Both the position numbers and the translations under genes were made by a program. DNA of 21,038 bases from Lachnospiraceae bacterium UBA3273 (GTDB lineage Bacteria; Bacillota; Clostridia; Lachnospirales; Lachnospiraceae), in NCBI GenBank assembly GCA_002362385.1, contig DEUB01000025.1, positions 21,364 to 42,401 of the forward strand, written 5' to 3'. Every line of letters starts with the position of its first letter. Position 1 is the first letter of the stretch. The notes beneath the pieces are model-generated. The model saw only the letters and a list, made by a program, of their open reading frames with translations, did no database searches and was not told where the DNA came from. Shown here one piece after another: positions 1 through 6,372 of the stretch.

Positions 1-72
1 GAAGCACGGCAATATTCCTCTATAGAAGCCGGCGGTATATTGTTCATGCGTGAAAAGCCTATTGAAAAATAG
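1..72 (+). CDS. Possible C-terminal end of an upstream gene (partial)
   Basis: Frame 1 is open from the window edge to a TAG at 70-72 and would give a 23-residue tail ending in REKPIEK. Its codons (GAA, GCC, GGC, AAG, AAA) look like those of neighbouring genes. The stop falls inside the 3' arm of the terminator at 53-78, which is tight but possible. Frames 2 and 3 also end here (stops at 22-24 and 51-53) and cannot be excluded. No family can be recognised from so short a piece. Confidence 0.3.
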   Translation, partial: EARQYSSIEAGGILFMREKPIEK

Positions 73-85
73 GCTTTTCTATTTT
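53..85 (+). terminator. Intrinsic terminator with perfect 11-bp stem
   Basis: Arm 53-63 (AAAAGCCTATT) is exactly complementary to 68-78 around a GAAA tetraloop, followed by CTATTTT. It probably ends the gene to the left. The loop and 5' arm also contain a -35 box (see the promoter at 62-90). Confidence 0.8.
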
Positions 86-90
86 ATAAT
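62..90 (+). promoter_or_regulatory. Sigma-A type promoter embedded in the terminator, driving the cytidylyltransferase gene
   Basis: TTGAAA at 62-67 (5 of 6 to consensus), an exact 17-bp spacer and a perfect TATAAT at 85-90. Predicted start is near 97, leaving a leader of about 190 nt. The leader first folds as GCCGG (99-103) with CCGGC (112-116), with possible outer CCAT/ATGG pairing (95-98 with 124-127). It then becomes a purine-rich tract (about 135-290) with repeated ATAATAGAAA-like units and no coding capacity on the plus strand. The gene's ribosome site GAGGAA lies at 279-284. Confidence 0.7.
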
Positions 91-290
91 GCAACCATGC
101 CGGAATTATGACCGGCTGAGATCATGGGGCGGGGCAGATAGAGATAATGACAAGAAGCAGAACGATAAAAAGAAGATTGCGTAAAAGCGATAGAGATAAA
201 AGCAGATAAATAATGGACAAATAATAGAAAATGAAAGAGAAATAATAGAAAAGTAATAGAAAAATAATAGAGAAGATTGAGGAAGAAAGA

Positions 291-1313
291 ATGTTTACGG
301 ATAAGAAAATTTTGGCGGTCATTCCCGCCAGAAGCGGTTCTAAAAGTGTGAAAAATAAAAATATCCGGCTGATCAACGGTAAGCCTATGCTGGCGTATTC
401 CATCGAGCATGCCAGGGCCAGCAGGTATATCAACCGGATCATTGTTACCACGGACAGCGAAGAGTATGCGGCGATAGCAAGGGACTACGGGGCGGAAACC
501 CCCTTCATCAGGCCTGCCGAATTGGCTACGGATACGGCCCTTGATCTTGATGTTTTCCGTCATGCGTTAACATGGCTTAAGGAAAATGAGGATTACGAGC
601 CGGATATTGTGGTACAGCTTCGCCCCACCGATCCTTTCCGGGATGCGGCGGATATTGACAGTATGATCGAGCTGATGATAGAGGATGAGACGGTGGATGC
701 AGTCAGGAGCATTAAGGAAAATGAAGTGGTGCCCCACAAAATGTGGTACCTGAAAGAGAACGGATTTATTGAGCCGATCCTGAAGGATATTCCGGAAGCC
801 TATAATATGCCGAGGCAGGAGCTTCCAAAGACATACTATCAGAACGGAAATGTGGATCTGCTCCGTCCTTCCAATATATGGAAGTATAATTCCATGACCG
901 GGAAGAAAATAAAAGGCTATGTGATGAAGGAAATGTATGATGTGGATTCGGAAAAGGATTTTGACCGGGTTGCGGACTTTATGAGGATCAAGGAGGGAGG
1001 CAGACAGTTTGTTTTTGACATTGACGGCGTGATCGCATTAAAAAGGGAGGACCTGGATTACGGACAGGCCCTGCCCAATGAAAGGATGATTGCAATAGTC
1101 AACAGGCTGTATGATATGGGAAACCGCATCGTGCTTTTTACGGCAAGAGGCTATGTGACCGGCATTGACTGGAGGGAAACGACAGAACGCCAGATGATGG
1201 AGTGGGGGGTAAAGTATCACGAACTGAAAATGGGAAAACCCAATGCGGATTTTTACGTTGATGACAAATTCCTGGATGTGAATTTTCTTTACAGAGAGTT
1301 TGAGGAATCATAG
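291..1313 (+). CDS. Acylneuraminate-type cytidylyltransferase fused to a HAD-family phosphatase
   Basis: 340 residues in two modules. Residues 1 to about 230 match CMP-sialic acid synthetase-like cytidylyltransferases (NeuA family): the nucleotide-binding signature IPARSGSKSVKNKNI is near the N-terminus, followed by QLRPTDPFR and the late motif TYYQNGNVDLL. These enzymes activate nonulosonic sugars with CTP. Residues about 240-340 are a HAD phosphatase resembling the EcbF/BcbF capsule type: D243 and D245 in FDIDGV, T284 in FTARG, K316 in MGKP, and D324-D325 in YVDDK. All four HAD motifs are intact. The start ATG has GAGGAA six bases upstream. The gene is monocistronic between its own promoter and a convergent neighbour. 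A FliD-like gene and a chemotaxis receptor lie next door, so a role in flagellar or surface glycan synthesis is possible, but this is inference. The exact sugar cannot be told from sequence. Confidence 0.85.
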   Translation: MFTDKKILAVIPARSGSKSVKNKNIRLINGKPMLAYSIEHARASRYINRIIVTTDSEEYAAIARDYGAETPFIRPAELATDTALDLDVFRHALTWLKENEDYEPDIVVQLRPTDPFRDAADIDSMIELMIEDETVDAVRSIKENEVVPHKMWYLKENGFIEPILKDIPEAYNMPRQELPKTYYQNGNVDLLRPSNIWKYNSMTGKKIKGYVMKEMYDVDSEKDFDRVADFMRIKEGGRQFVFDIDGVIALKREDLDYGQALPNERMIAIVNRLYDMGNRIVLFTARGYVTGIDWRETTERQMMEWGVKYHELKMGKPNADFYVDDKFLDVNFLYREFEES

Positions 1314-1342
1314 GAAGGGCTTCCGGCCGCCGGATGCGCCTT

Positions 1343-1395
1343 AAAAAACGAAAAACAAGGGGAAATGAGCAGATCTGATGTCTCATTTCCCCTTG
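1343..1395 (-). terminator. Intrinsic terminator for the FliD-like gene, perfect 14-bp stem
   Basis: 1356-1369 (CAAGGGGAAATGAG) is exactly complementary to 1382-1395 around a 12-nt loop. Read on the minus strand the stem is followed by TTTTTCGTTTTTT (1355-1343), a strong U-tract. On the plus strand no U-tract follows, but the same hairpin sits 42 bases past the stop of the cytidylyltransferase and may slow that transcript too. Confidence 0.88.
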
Positions 1396-1431
1396 CGATA
1401 TTCAGGCTTCCTATCCGGATTTTAAAAAGTA

Positions 1432-2736
1432 TCAGCAATAGCTGTTAAAAAGCATTCCGCTGTATGCGCTGGTAATATAAGGCGAAGCATAATTCCTGCC
1501 GGGATTTTTGTAAGCCACGATGGTTTTTTCCACATAGGACATGGGATTTAACGATACCTGGCCGGATTTGCGGAACAGGGCCTTCGTAAAATTCTTGATC
1601 TGATCGAAGTCCTTTTCGATATTTCCGGCTAAAACGGACTGCTGCAGCATATCTTCGTCGATTTCAATGGCGCCGCTCTCGTCAATGTTCATACCGATCT
1701 CGGATAAAGGCTCTGCAAAGCTTCCTGCAAGATGCCACATCTCGCTTACCAGCTGGTTGCTCTTAGGGTGCTTTTGGGTGTATTCGATCGCAGAACGGAG
1801 AAAATGATTATAACCGCCTGCTAACTGGCGCAGATTAGCGGTTAAGCTTTCTATATCCGTCTTCATACCGATCTGGACAGGCGTACCGTCTTCGGGAGTA
1901 AGGCCGTTTAGGGTAATGCGGTAATTTTTGTCCAGTGTAAAGGTGTTGGAAGTCTCGGAATGGGGAACGCCGTTAACGGTAAATTCCGCATTGGAGGCAT
2001 TGCGGGTCGCATCGCCGATACCCAGATATTCAACAATTCCCGAAGTGCGGCTGGTCTCTCCGTCAGAAACATGAAAAACCTGTTTTCCGCCGGAAGAAAG
2101 GCCGCTTTTCTGAGAGGTAAGCTTTAAACTGGAACTGCCCTCTCCATCTTCTATGATTTCTGCCTTAAGACCGATGTTCGCATTGTTGATCAGCCGGGTA
2201 AGGCGTTTTTGTATATCTGCATTGGTGTCCGTACTGCGGACGTCAAATTGGAATTCATAGTTTAAATCATTGATGTTCAAATCAAAAGAGTAAGTTTCGG
2301 GCTTTAAGGCAGCCGGTAAATCGGAAGGAACAAAATTACCCATATTTACCTGCGGGGAAGCCAGAGAATGTACTTCTAAGGCAAGGGTAGGCGCATCTAT
2401 AGCGTTTTCGCTGTTCCCGACATAAGAAACAGTGGCAATGGATTCGTCGCTGGAAAAGGCTTCTTTCTTTTTAAGAAGCGCAGCTTCATCCAGACCGCCC
2501 AAAGAAGCAATGGTGCTTTGGAGCTGTCTCGCATCTTCTTTTAAGTCGATGGCAAAAATCTTGGATTCGCTGCTGTTGTCAAGAAGATATAAGGGAGACT
2601 CTTTATTGAGCTTGATAATGGAATTGTAGATATTGCGCAATTCGCTTTTTTTATGGGTATCAAAAGACGTAGTGCCTTTTGATGCATATGAAGTAAGATA
2701 GTGGTTGTATACACTAAGCGAAACTAAATCAGCCAT
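1432..2736 (-). CDS. FliD-like flagellar hook-associated protein 2 homologue without the usual coiled-coil ends
   Basis: 434 residues, no signal peptide or membrane segment. The middle resembles FliD, the filament cap protein. A flagellin hook-IN-like stretch lies at about 173-210 (TNADIQKRLTRLINNANIGL, then KAEI and SSLKLTS). FTVNGVPHSETSNTFTL at about 252-268 resembles the FliD FxVNGV...SNT motif, followed by ITLNGLTPEDGTPVQI and a helix with GGYNHFL at about 307-313. Residues 330-390 (LSEIGMNIDESGAIEIDEDML) match the FliD segment before its C-terminal helix. The C-terminal oligomerising coiled coil is absent and replaced by a short tail ending NYASPYITSAYSGMLFNSYC. Start ATG (2734-2736) has AAGGAGGGGG (complement of 2741-2750) just upstream. 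It is transcribed alone, convergent to the cytidylyltransferase. Whether it caps filaments or has become a specialised adhesin or chaperone is unknown. Confidence 0.7.
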   Translation of the reverse strand: MADLVSLSVYNHYLTSYASKGTTSFDTHKKSELRNIYNSIIKLNKESPLYLLDNSSESKIFAIDLKEDARQLQSTIASLGGLDEAALLKKKEAFSSDESIATVSYVGNSENAIDAPTLALEVHSLASPQVNMGNFVPSDLPAALKPETYSFDLNINDLNYEFQFDVRSTDTNADIQKRLTRLINNANIGLKAEIIEDGEGSSSLKLTSQKSGLSSGGKQVFHVSDGETSRTSGIVEYLGIGDATRNASNAEFTVNGVPHSETSNTFTLDKNYRITLNGLTPEDGTPVQIGMKTDIESLTANLRQLAGGYNHFLRSAIEYTQKHPKSNQLVSEMWHLAGSFAEPLSEIGMNIDESGAIEIDEDMLQQSVLAGNIEKDFDQIKNFTKALFRKSGQVSLNPMSYVEKTIVAYKNPGRNYASPYITSAYSGMLFNSYC

Positions 2737-2824
2737 AATGCCCCCTCCTTTCTTCCTTGAATGAATATAGACAGTAAGACAAATCCTTTGTCCTGCCCGG
2801 GCAAAATTTTCCTATTTTCTTATG

Positions 2825-2850
2825 ATTATAATAGCACTTTTACCTGTCAA
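2825..2850 (-). promoter_or_regulatory. Candidate promoter of the FliD-like gene
   Basis: On the minus strand TTGACA (complement of 2845-2850) and TATAAT (complement of 2825-2830) are both perfect hexamers, but they are only 14 bp apart, shorter than the 16-18 bp preferred by sigma-A. One of the two boxes may be fortuitous. No convincing sigma-28 flagellar promoter was seen in 2740-2900. Confidence 0.35.
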
Positions 2851-2921
2851 TTGCAAGAATCAAGTGACGAGATTTTTCTGTAATTTATAAGGGAAATGGT
2901 TGCTTTTTTATTCATAAAAAA

Positions 2922-2952
2922 TTAAAATATAGTTACGGTGGTATAGTATAAT
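2922..2952 (+). promoter_or_regulatory. Candidate promoter of the chemotaxis receptor gene
   Basis: A perfect TATAAT at 2947-2952 lies 25 bases before the start codon. The upstream region is AT-rich, with only a weak -35 (TTAAAA at 2922-2927, 19-bp spacer). The short leader contains the ribosome site GGAAGGGGA. Confidence 0.35.
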
Positions 2953-2977
2953 AAAATGTGGAAGGGGAGTATTTTAT

Positions 2978-4483
2978 ATGCGTAAGAAAAAACTGGCTCT
3001 GTGGATGACACAATTGGCAGATGAACTGGATGAGCAGTCGGTTAAATCCTTTCAGACCGGTCTGTTTGAGAAGATCGAGGAGGACATGCTCAGTGAAGAG
3101 GCGCCCAAGGTCATGGAAGCTCTTAACAAATTGTTGAATTGTGCAAACTTATTGTTAAATCATGCCAGGGAGAATATGGTTATGATTAACAGGATCAACC
3201 GCTCCGGAATGTGGTCTATGTACTTCGGGGAGGGCCTTGAGATCAGCCGGGTCATGTATAGCGACGAGTTCCGTGAAATTACAGGCTATACAGACCGCAG
3301 CGACATGGAGGATACCATGGAGGCGTGGATGGAAAAGATCCATGAACATGACAGGAAGCGTGTTATGGAAGAGTTTTACGGAACCGTTAAGGATGAGACG
3401 CAGCAGAAAGAATTTGACGTGGAGTATCGTTTTTTGACCAAACAAAACGGTTTACGCTGGATGCGCATGGCGGGCGAGATCGTGCGGCGGGGAGGAAAGC
3501 CTTTCGAGTTTGTGGGTATTATCACGGATATTACAACGGCCCATAATAATGCCGTGGAGCTGGATATTTCCACAAAGAAGCACAATGCCATCGATTCCAT
3601 ATTAAATGAAGGCTCATGGAGCATGAACGTTATTGACGGGGATATTACAAACGATGAAAATCCCTTCTGGTATTCGGAACAGTTCAGGAAGCTGCTGGGC
3701 TTCCGTGATGAGCGCGACTTTCCCAATCTGCCCAATTCCTATTCCGACCTGATACATGAAGAAGAGAGAGAGAAGGTCATGAAGCAGATCTGGAGCTATG
3801 TAAAAGAAGGTTCCAGACAGGAACCTCTCAGGCAGGAATTCCGCATCCGGCATGCGGATGGTACATACCGCTGGTTTCAGATGACGGTTACCGCCGTTTT
3901 TGATTCCGCCCGCAATCCGGTCGTACTGGCGGCAACGGTTCTGGATGTAACGGAGCAGAAGCGCAGCCGGGCGATTTTTGAGGCGGATATGGAAGAAAGC
4001 ATTCACAGCCTTTCGGCAGGACTGGATGAGATCAGTGCGGTTGTGGAAGAAACCGCGACCGAGGTACAGGGGATGAATGAAAAACAGAGCAGTATCACAA
4101 ATGCTGCCGATATTGTAAACGAAAAGGTTAATGAATCCCTTGAGATCATTTCCCTGATCCAGGGCATCGCTTCCAAAACCAATCTGCTGTCTTTAAATGC
4201 ATCCATTGAAGCGGCCAGGGCGGGAGAAGCCGGAAAAGGCTTTGCGGTGGTAGCTGACGAGGTTGGAAAGCTGGCGCTTTCCTGTAATGAGACTTCTGAA
4301 CATATTTCCAGGAGCTTAAACGAAATGCAGGAGTCCATCAAACAGATTATTTCCAGGATCGAAGGAATGGATAAAGCGGTGGAATCCCAGTCTGCAAATA
4401 TGGAAAAGATCCATGCCATGACCAGGGAACTGAACGTTTTGTGCGACAAGGAAAAGGAGATCGCCCGGACGGTGTTCGCATAA
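2978..4483 (+). CDS. Cytoplasmic methyl-accepting chemotaxis protein with two PAS/PAC domains
   Basis: 501 residues with no hydrophobic segment long enough to span a membrane, so a soluble receptor. A short helical N-terminus (1-70) precedes PAS-PAC domain 1 at about 72-190 (WSMYFG...YRFLTKQNGLRWM...GIITDIT) and PAS-PAC domain 2 at about 205-328 (WSMNV...FRIRHADGTYRWF...TVLDVTEQK). The signalling module spans about 340-490, with the hairpin tip at 391-430 (IQGIASKTNLLSLNASIEAA, then RAGEAGKGFAVVADEV). This tip binds CheW and CheA in the family. The helical arms are short, so few methylation sites are expected. PAS ligands (haem, flavin or a small metabolite) cannot be read from sequence. No clear intrinsic terminator follows; the next promoter begins 80 bases downstream. 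Confidence 0.9.
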   Translation: MRKKKLALWMTQLADELDEQSVKSFQTGLFEKIEEDMLSEEAPKVMEALNKLLNCANLLLNHARENMVMINRINRSGMWSMYFGEGLEISRVMYSDEFREITGYTDRSDMEDTMEAWMEKIHEHDRKRVMEEFYGTVKDETQQKEFDVEYRFLTKQNGLRWMRMAGEIVRRGGKPFEFVGIITDITTAHNNAVELDISTKKHNAIDSILNEGSWSMNVIDGDITNDENPFWYSEQFRKLLGFRDERDFPNLPNSYSDLIHEEEREKVMKQIWSYVKEGSRQEPLRQEFRIRHADGTYRWFQMTVTAVFDSARNPVVLAATVLDVTEQKRSRAIFEADMEESIHSLSAGLDEISAVVEETATEVQGMNEKQSSITNAADIVNEKVNESLEIISLIQGIASKTNLLSLNASIEAARAGEAGKGFAVVADEVGKLALSCNETSEHISRSLNEMQESIKQIISRIEGMDKAVESQSANMEKIHAMTRELNVLCDKEKEIARTVFA

Positions 4484-4563
4484 AAAGCATAAGAGAAACA
4501 AAAAAGAAGAGGATGTTTGTCCGGAAACGGGTAAAAAGCTATTGAAACTTTGGAATTTTCCTG

Positions 4564-4592
4564 TTGACGGGCGGGCATCCTTATGATATATT
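4564..4592 (+). promoter_or_regulatory. Promoter of rpmG-secE-nusG
   Basis: TTGACG at 4564-4569, a 17-bp spacer and TATATT at 4587-4592. Predicted start near 4599. The first 25 nt of the transcript contain AAGAG (4602-4606) and CTCTT (4613-4617) followed by eight Ts (4616-4623), a weak terminator-like element (see findings). The ribosome site GAGGTGG for rpmG lies at 4691-4697. Confidence 0.85.
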
Positions 4593-4704
4593 AGGCAAGT
4601 GAAGAGATTTAGCTCTTTTTTTTGTGCAAAAAAATATAAAGGGCTGCCTTCAAATATAAAATATAGAATGAACAGGATGAACAGCACGCGGAGGTGGAAA
4701 AGAA

Positions 4705-4854
4705 ATGCGTACAAAAATTACTTTGGCATGTACAGAGTGCAAAAACCGTAACTATAACTTAACAAAGGATAAAAAGACACATCCCGACAGGATGGAGACA
4801 AAGAAATACTGCAGATTCTGTAAGACTCATACATTACACAAAGAAACCAAGTAA
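4705..4854 (+). CDS. rpmG: 50S ribosomal protein L33
   Basis: A 49-residue protein beginning MRTKITLACTECK. It carries the four-cysteine zinc ribbon of the C+ form of L33: C9 and C12 in CTEC, C36 and C39 in CRFC. It binds 23S rRNA near the E site of the large subunit. Length and motif order match the family. The ATG is preceded by GAGGTGG at eight-base spacing. It is the first gene of a short operon with secE and nusG, the usual Firmicutes order. Because L33 C+ holds zinc, such genomes often carry a cysteine-free paralogue elsewhere; none is in this window. Confidence 0.97.
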   Translation: MRTKITLACTECKNRNYNLTKDKKTHPDRMETKKYCRFCKTHTLHKETK

Positions 4855-4881
4855 ATCCGATTGAAACGAGGAAGTGAAGAT

Positions 4882-5091
4882 ATGGGAGAAACAAGCAGCA
4901 ACAAAAAACAATCCAGGCTGGGAAATTTTTTTAACGGCTTAAGCATCGAGTTTAAAAAGGTTATCTGGCCTGATAAAACGACTTTGTTAAAGCAGACTGT
5001 TACGGTAACGGTTGCTTCTGTTGTTTTGGGGCTTTTGATTGCTTTAATCGATACAATCGTTCAATATGGTGTAAACTTCTTGACAATGTAA
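4882..5091 (+). CDS. secE: Preprotein translocase subunit SecE
   Basis: 69 residues, the short single-span form of Gram-positive bacteria. A charged cytoplasmic N-terminus is followed by the conserved amphipathic segment with EFKKVIWPDKTTLL, then one membrane helix at about 38-62 (VTVTVASVVLGLLIALIDTI). SecE clamps SecY in the protein-export channel. The ATG at 4882 is chosen over an in-frame TTG at 4861 because the ribosome site GAGGAAGTG (about 4868-4876) lies directly upstream of it and inside the longer version. It lies 27 bases after rpmG and 16 before nusG, so the three are co-transcribed. Confidence 0.96.
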   Translation: MGETSSNKKQSRLGNFFNGLSIEFKKVIWPDKTTLLKQTVTVTVASVVLGLLIALIDTIVQYGVNFLTM

Positions 5092-5107
5092 GGGTGAGGG
5101 AAAGAGC

Positions 5108-5623
5108 ATGGCAGAAGCAAATTGGTATGTAGTCCATACCTATTCCGGGTATGAGAACAAAGTAAAAGCCAATATTGAAAAGACCATCGAGAACAGGCAT
5201 CTGGAAGAGGAGATCCTGGAAGTCAGGGTTCCTATGCAGGATGTGGTGGAAGTGAAGAACGGAGCCAAGAAGACGGTTTCCAAGAAGCTGTTTCCGGGCT
5301 ATGTTTTAATCAATATGGTTATGAATGACGACACCTGGTATGTTGTAAGAAATACCCGTGGTGTGACCGGATTTGTGGGACCGGGAAGTAAACCGGTGCC
5401 TCTTTCCGAAGCGGAGATGAAGCCTTTGGGAATCAAGGTGGAAAATATTTCCGTAGACTTCAAGGAAGGCGATTCCATCGCAGTTGTTGCCGGCGTATGG
5501 AAGGATACGGTGGGAATTGTCCAGAGGATGGATTTCGGTAAGCAGACCGCAACCATCAATGTTGAAATGTTCGGAAGGGAGACTCCTGTAGAGATCAGCT
5601 TTGCAGAAGTCCGCAAAATGTAA
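5108..5623 (+). CDS. nusG: Transcription termination/antitermination factor NusG
   Basis: 171 residues. The NGN domain is at about 5-110 (NWYVVHTYSGYENKV, KKLFPGYVLINM at 59-70, TRGVTGFVG), followed by a KOW domain at about 118-171 (FKEGDSIAVVAGVWKDTVGI). NusG binds the clamp of RNA polymerase. It modulates pausing and termination and contacts ribosomal protein S10 or Rho through KOW. Start ATG follows GGGTGAGGG. The gene closes the rpmG-secE-nusG group. A 12-pair imperfect hairpin spans its stop codon (5622-5649, inner ATCC/GGAT) but has no U-tract, so read-through into rplK is possible. Confidence 0.98.
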   Translation: MAEANWYVVHTYSGYENKVKANIEKTIENRHLEEEILEVRVPMQDVVEVKNGAKKTVSKKLFPGYVLINMVMNDDTWYVVRNTRGVTGFVGPGSKPVPLSEAEMKPLGIKVENISVDFKEGDSIAVVAGVWKDTVGIVQRMDFGKQTATINVEMFGRETPVEISFAEVRKM

Positions 5624-5667
5624 TTGTACGATCCGAAGGATGTGCAATTCTGATTTGTATGTTCGGG

Positions 5668-5696
5668 TTGCATTTTTATGCAATTTGGAATATAGT
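5668..5696 (+). promoter_or_regulatory. Candidate promoter of rplK-rplA
   Basis: TTGCAT at 5668-5673, a 17-bp spacer and TATAGT at 5691-5696. The -35 matches only three of six bases. The -35 also forms the 5' arm of a small hairpin (TTGCAT with ATGCAA at 5678-5683). Transcription starting near 5703 would give a leader of about 185 nt ending in the L1 site at 5835-5866. Nothing else recognisable lies between nusG and that site. Confidence 0.4.
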
Positions 5697-5834
5697 AACA
5701 AGTGATGTTCATGGAAGGGTCCTGTCTTACGTATGATATGAATCCTGTGATCTTGTCAGACGGTTCGTATGCGGATACGGATGATCAGATGTGTGGATCG
5801 TGTAAAATATGAGGGAAGGATTTTGATATGAGCC

Positions 5835-5866
5835 GTGGGAGGGTTTCTTCGACCCGCCACTACCAC
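5835..5866 (+). promoter_or_regulatory. Putative ribosomal protein L1 operator, copy 1 (before rplK)
   Basis: A 32-nt hairpin: GTGG (5835-5838) pairs with CCAC (5863-5866) and GGGT (5841-5844) with ACCC (5852-5855), with internal GA opposite GCCACTA and a 7-nt loop. GTGGGAGG on one side and TACCAC on the other match the L1 binding site of 23S rRNA helices 76-77. L1 is known to repress its own operon in E. coli by binding such an rRNA mimic in the leader. It sits eight bases before the rplK ribosome site. Confidence 0.75.
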
Positions 5867-5888
5867 AATTTATTAGGAGGTGCCACAA

Positions 5889-6314
5889 ATGGCAAAGAAA
5901 GTAGAAGGATACATTAAGTTACAGATCCCTGCTGGTAAAGCTACACCAGCACCGCCGGTTGGTCCTGCGTTAGGCCAGCATGGTGTAAACATCGTTGAAT
6001 TTACAAAACAGTTCAACGCAAAAACGGCTGACCAGGGAGATATGATCATCCCTGTAGTTATCACAGTTTATGCAGACAGAAGTTTCAGTTTTGTTACCAA
6101 AACTCCCCCTGCTGCCGTTCTTTTAAAGAAGGCCTGCAATATTAAGTCGGGTTCCGCAACACCTAACAAAACGAAGGTTGCAACAATTTCCAAAGCGGAT
6201 CTTCAGAAAATTGCGGAGACAAAGATGCCCGATCTGAATGCGGGAAGCTTGGAAGCGGCAATGAGCATGATCGCAGGTACTGCAAGAAGTATGGGAATCG
6301 CAGTTGAAGAGTAA
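5889..6314 (+). CDS. rplK: 50S ribosomal protein L11
   Basis: 141 residues, exactly the usual length. The N-terminal domain carries the proline-rich loop (PAGKATPAPPVGPALGQHGV), the site where thiostrepton-class antibiotics act with 23S rRNA. The C-terminal rRNA-binding domain includes KSGSATPNKTKVATIS and ends MSMIAGTARSMGIAVEE. L11 forms the GTPase-associated centre base. The ATG at 5889 (MAKKVEGY) is preferred to an in-frame GTG at 5880 because AGGAGGTG at 5874-5881 overlaps the GTG and is correctly spaced for the ATG. It is followed by a second L1-type hairpin and rplA. Confidence 0.98.
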   Translation: MAKKVEGYIKLQIPAGKATPAPPVGPALGQHGVNIVEFTKQFNAKTADQGDMIIPVVITVYADRSFSFVTKTPPAAVLLKKACNIKSGSATPNKTKVATISKADLQKIAETKMPDLNAGSLEAAMSMIAGTARSMGIAVEE

Positions 6315-6324
6315 CGTTTAATAC

Positions 6325-6356
6325 GTGGGAGGAGTATTTGGCTCCGCCACTACCAC
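6325..6356 (+). promoter_or_regulatory. Putative ribosomal protein L1 operator, copy 2 (between rplK and rplA)
   Basis: Same length and design as the copy at 5835-5866: GTGG (6325-6328) with CCAC (6353-6356) and GGAG (6331-6334) with CTCC (6342-6345). The inner stem differs from copy 1 (GGGT/ACCC) but keeps pairing, which is compensatory change within one window. The flanks GTGGGA and GCCACTACCAC are identical. The rplA ribosome site AAGGAGGG starts at the next base, so a bound protein would block translation of rplA directly. Confidence 0.75.
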
Positions 6357-6372
6357 AAGGAGGGAATACAAA

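Noticed and set aside
84..563. Open frames on the minus strand (84-563 and 122-451)
   Set aside because: They are the complement of a purine-rich leader and of the cytidylyltransferase gene; the predicted proteins are low-complexity Leu/Phe/Ser runs with no ribosome site.
5622..5649. Hairpin over the nusG stop as a terminator
   Set aside because: The stem is reasonable but there is no U-tract after it; at most a processing or stabilising structure.
5705..5812. A 35-codon frame in the rplK leader starting near the predicted transcript start
   Set aside because: No ribosome site, no recognisable motif; short frames of this size are expected by chance.
6325..6372. Upstream in-frame starts that lengthen rplA (6325), rplK (5880), secE (4861), rpoB (10432), rpoC (14348) and rpsG (18927)
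   Set aside because: In each case the ribosome site lies inside or after the extra segment, the added residues do not belong to the family, and the shorter form has the normal length.
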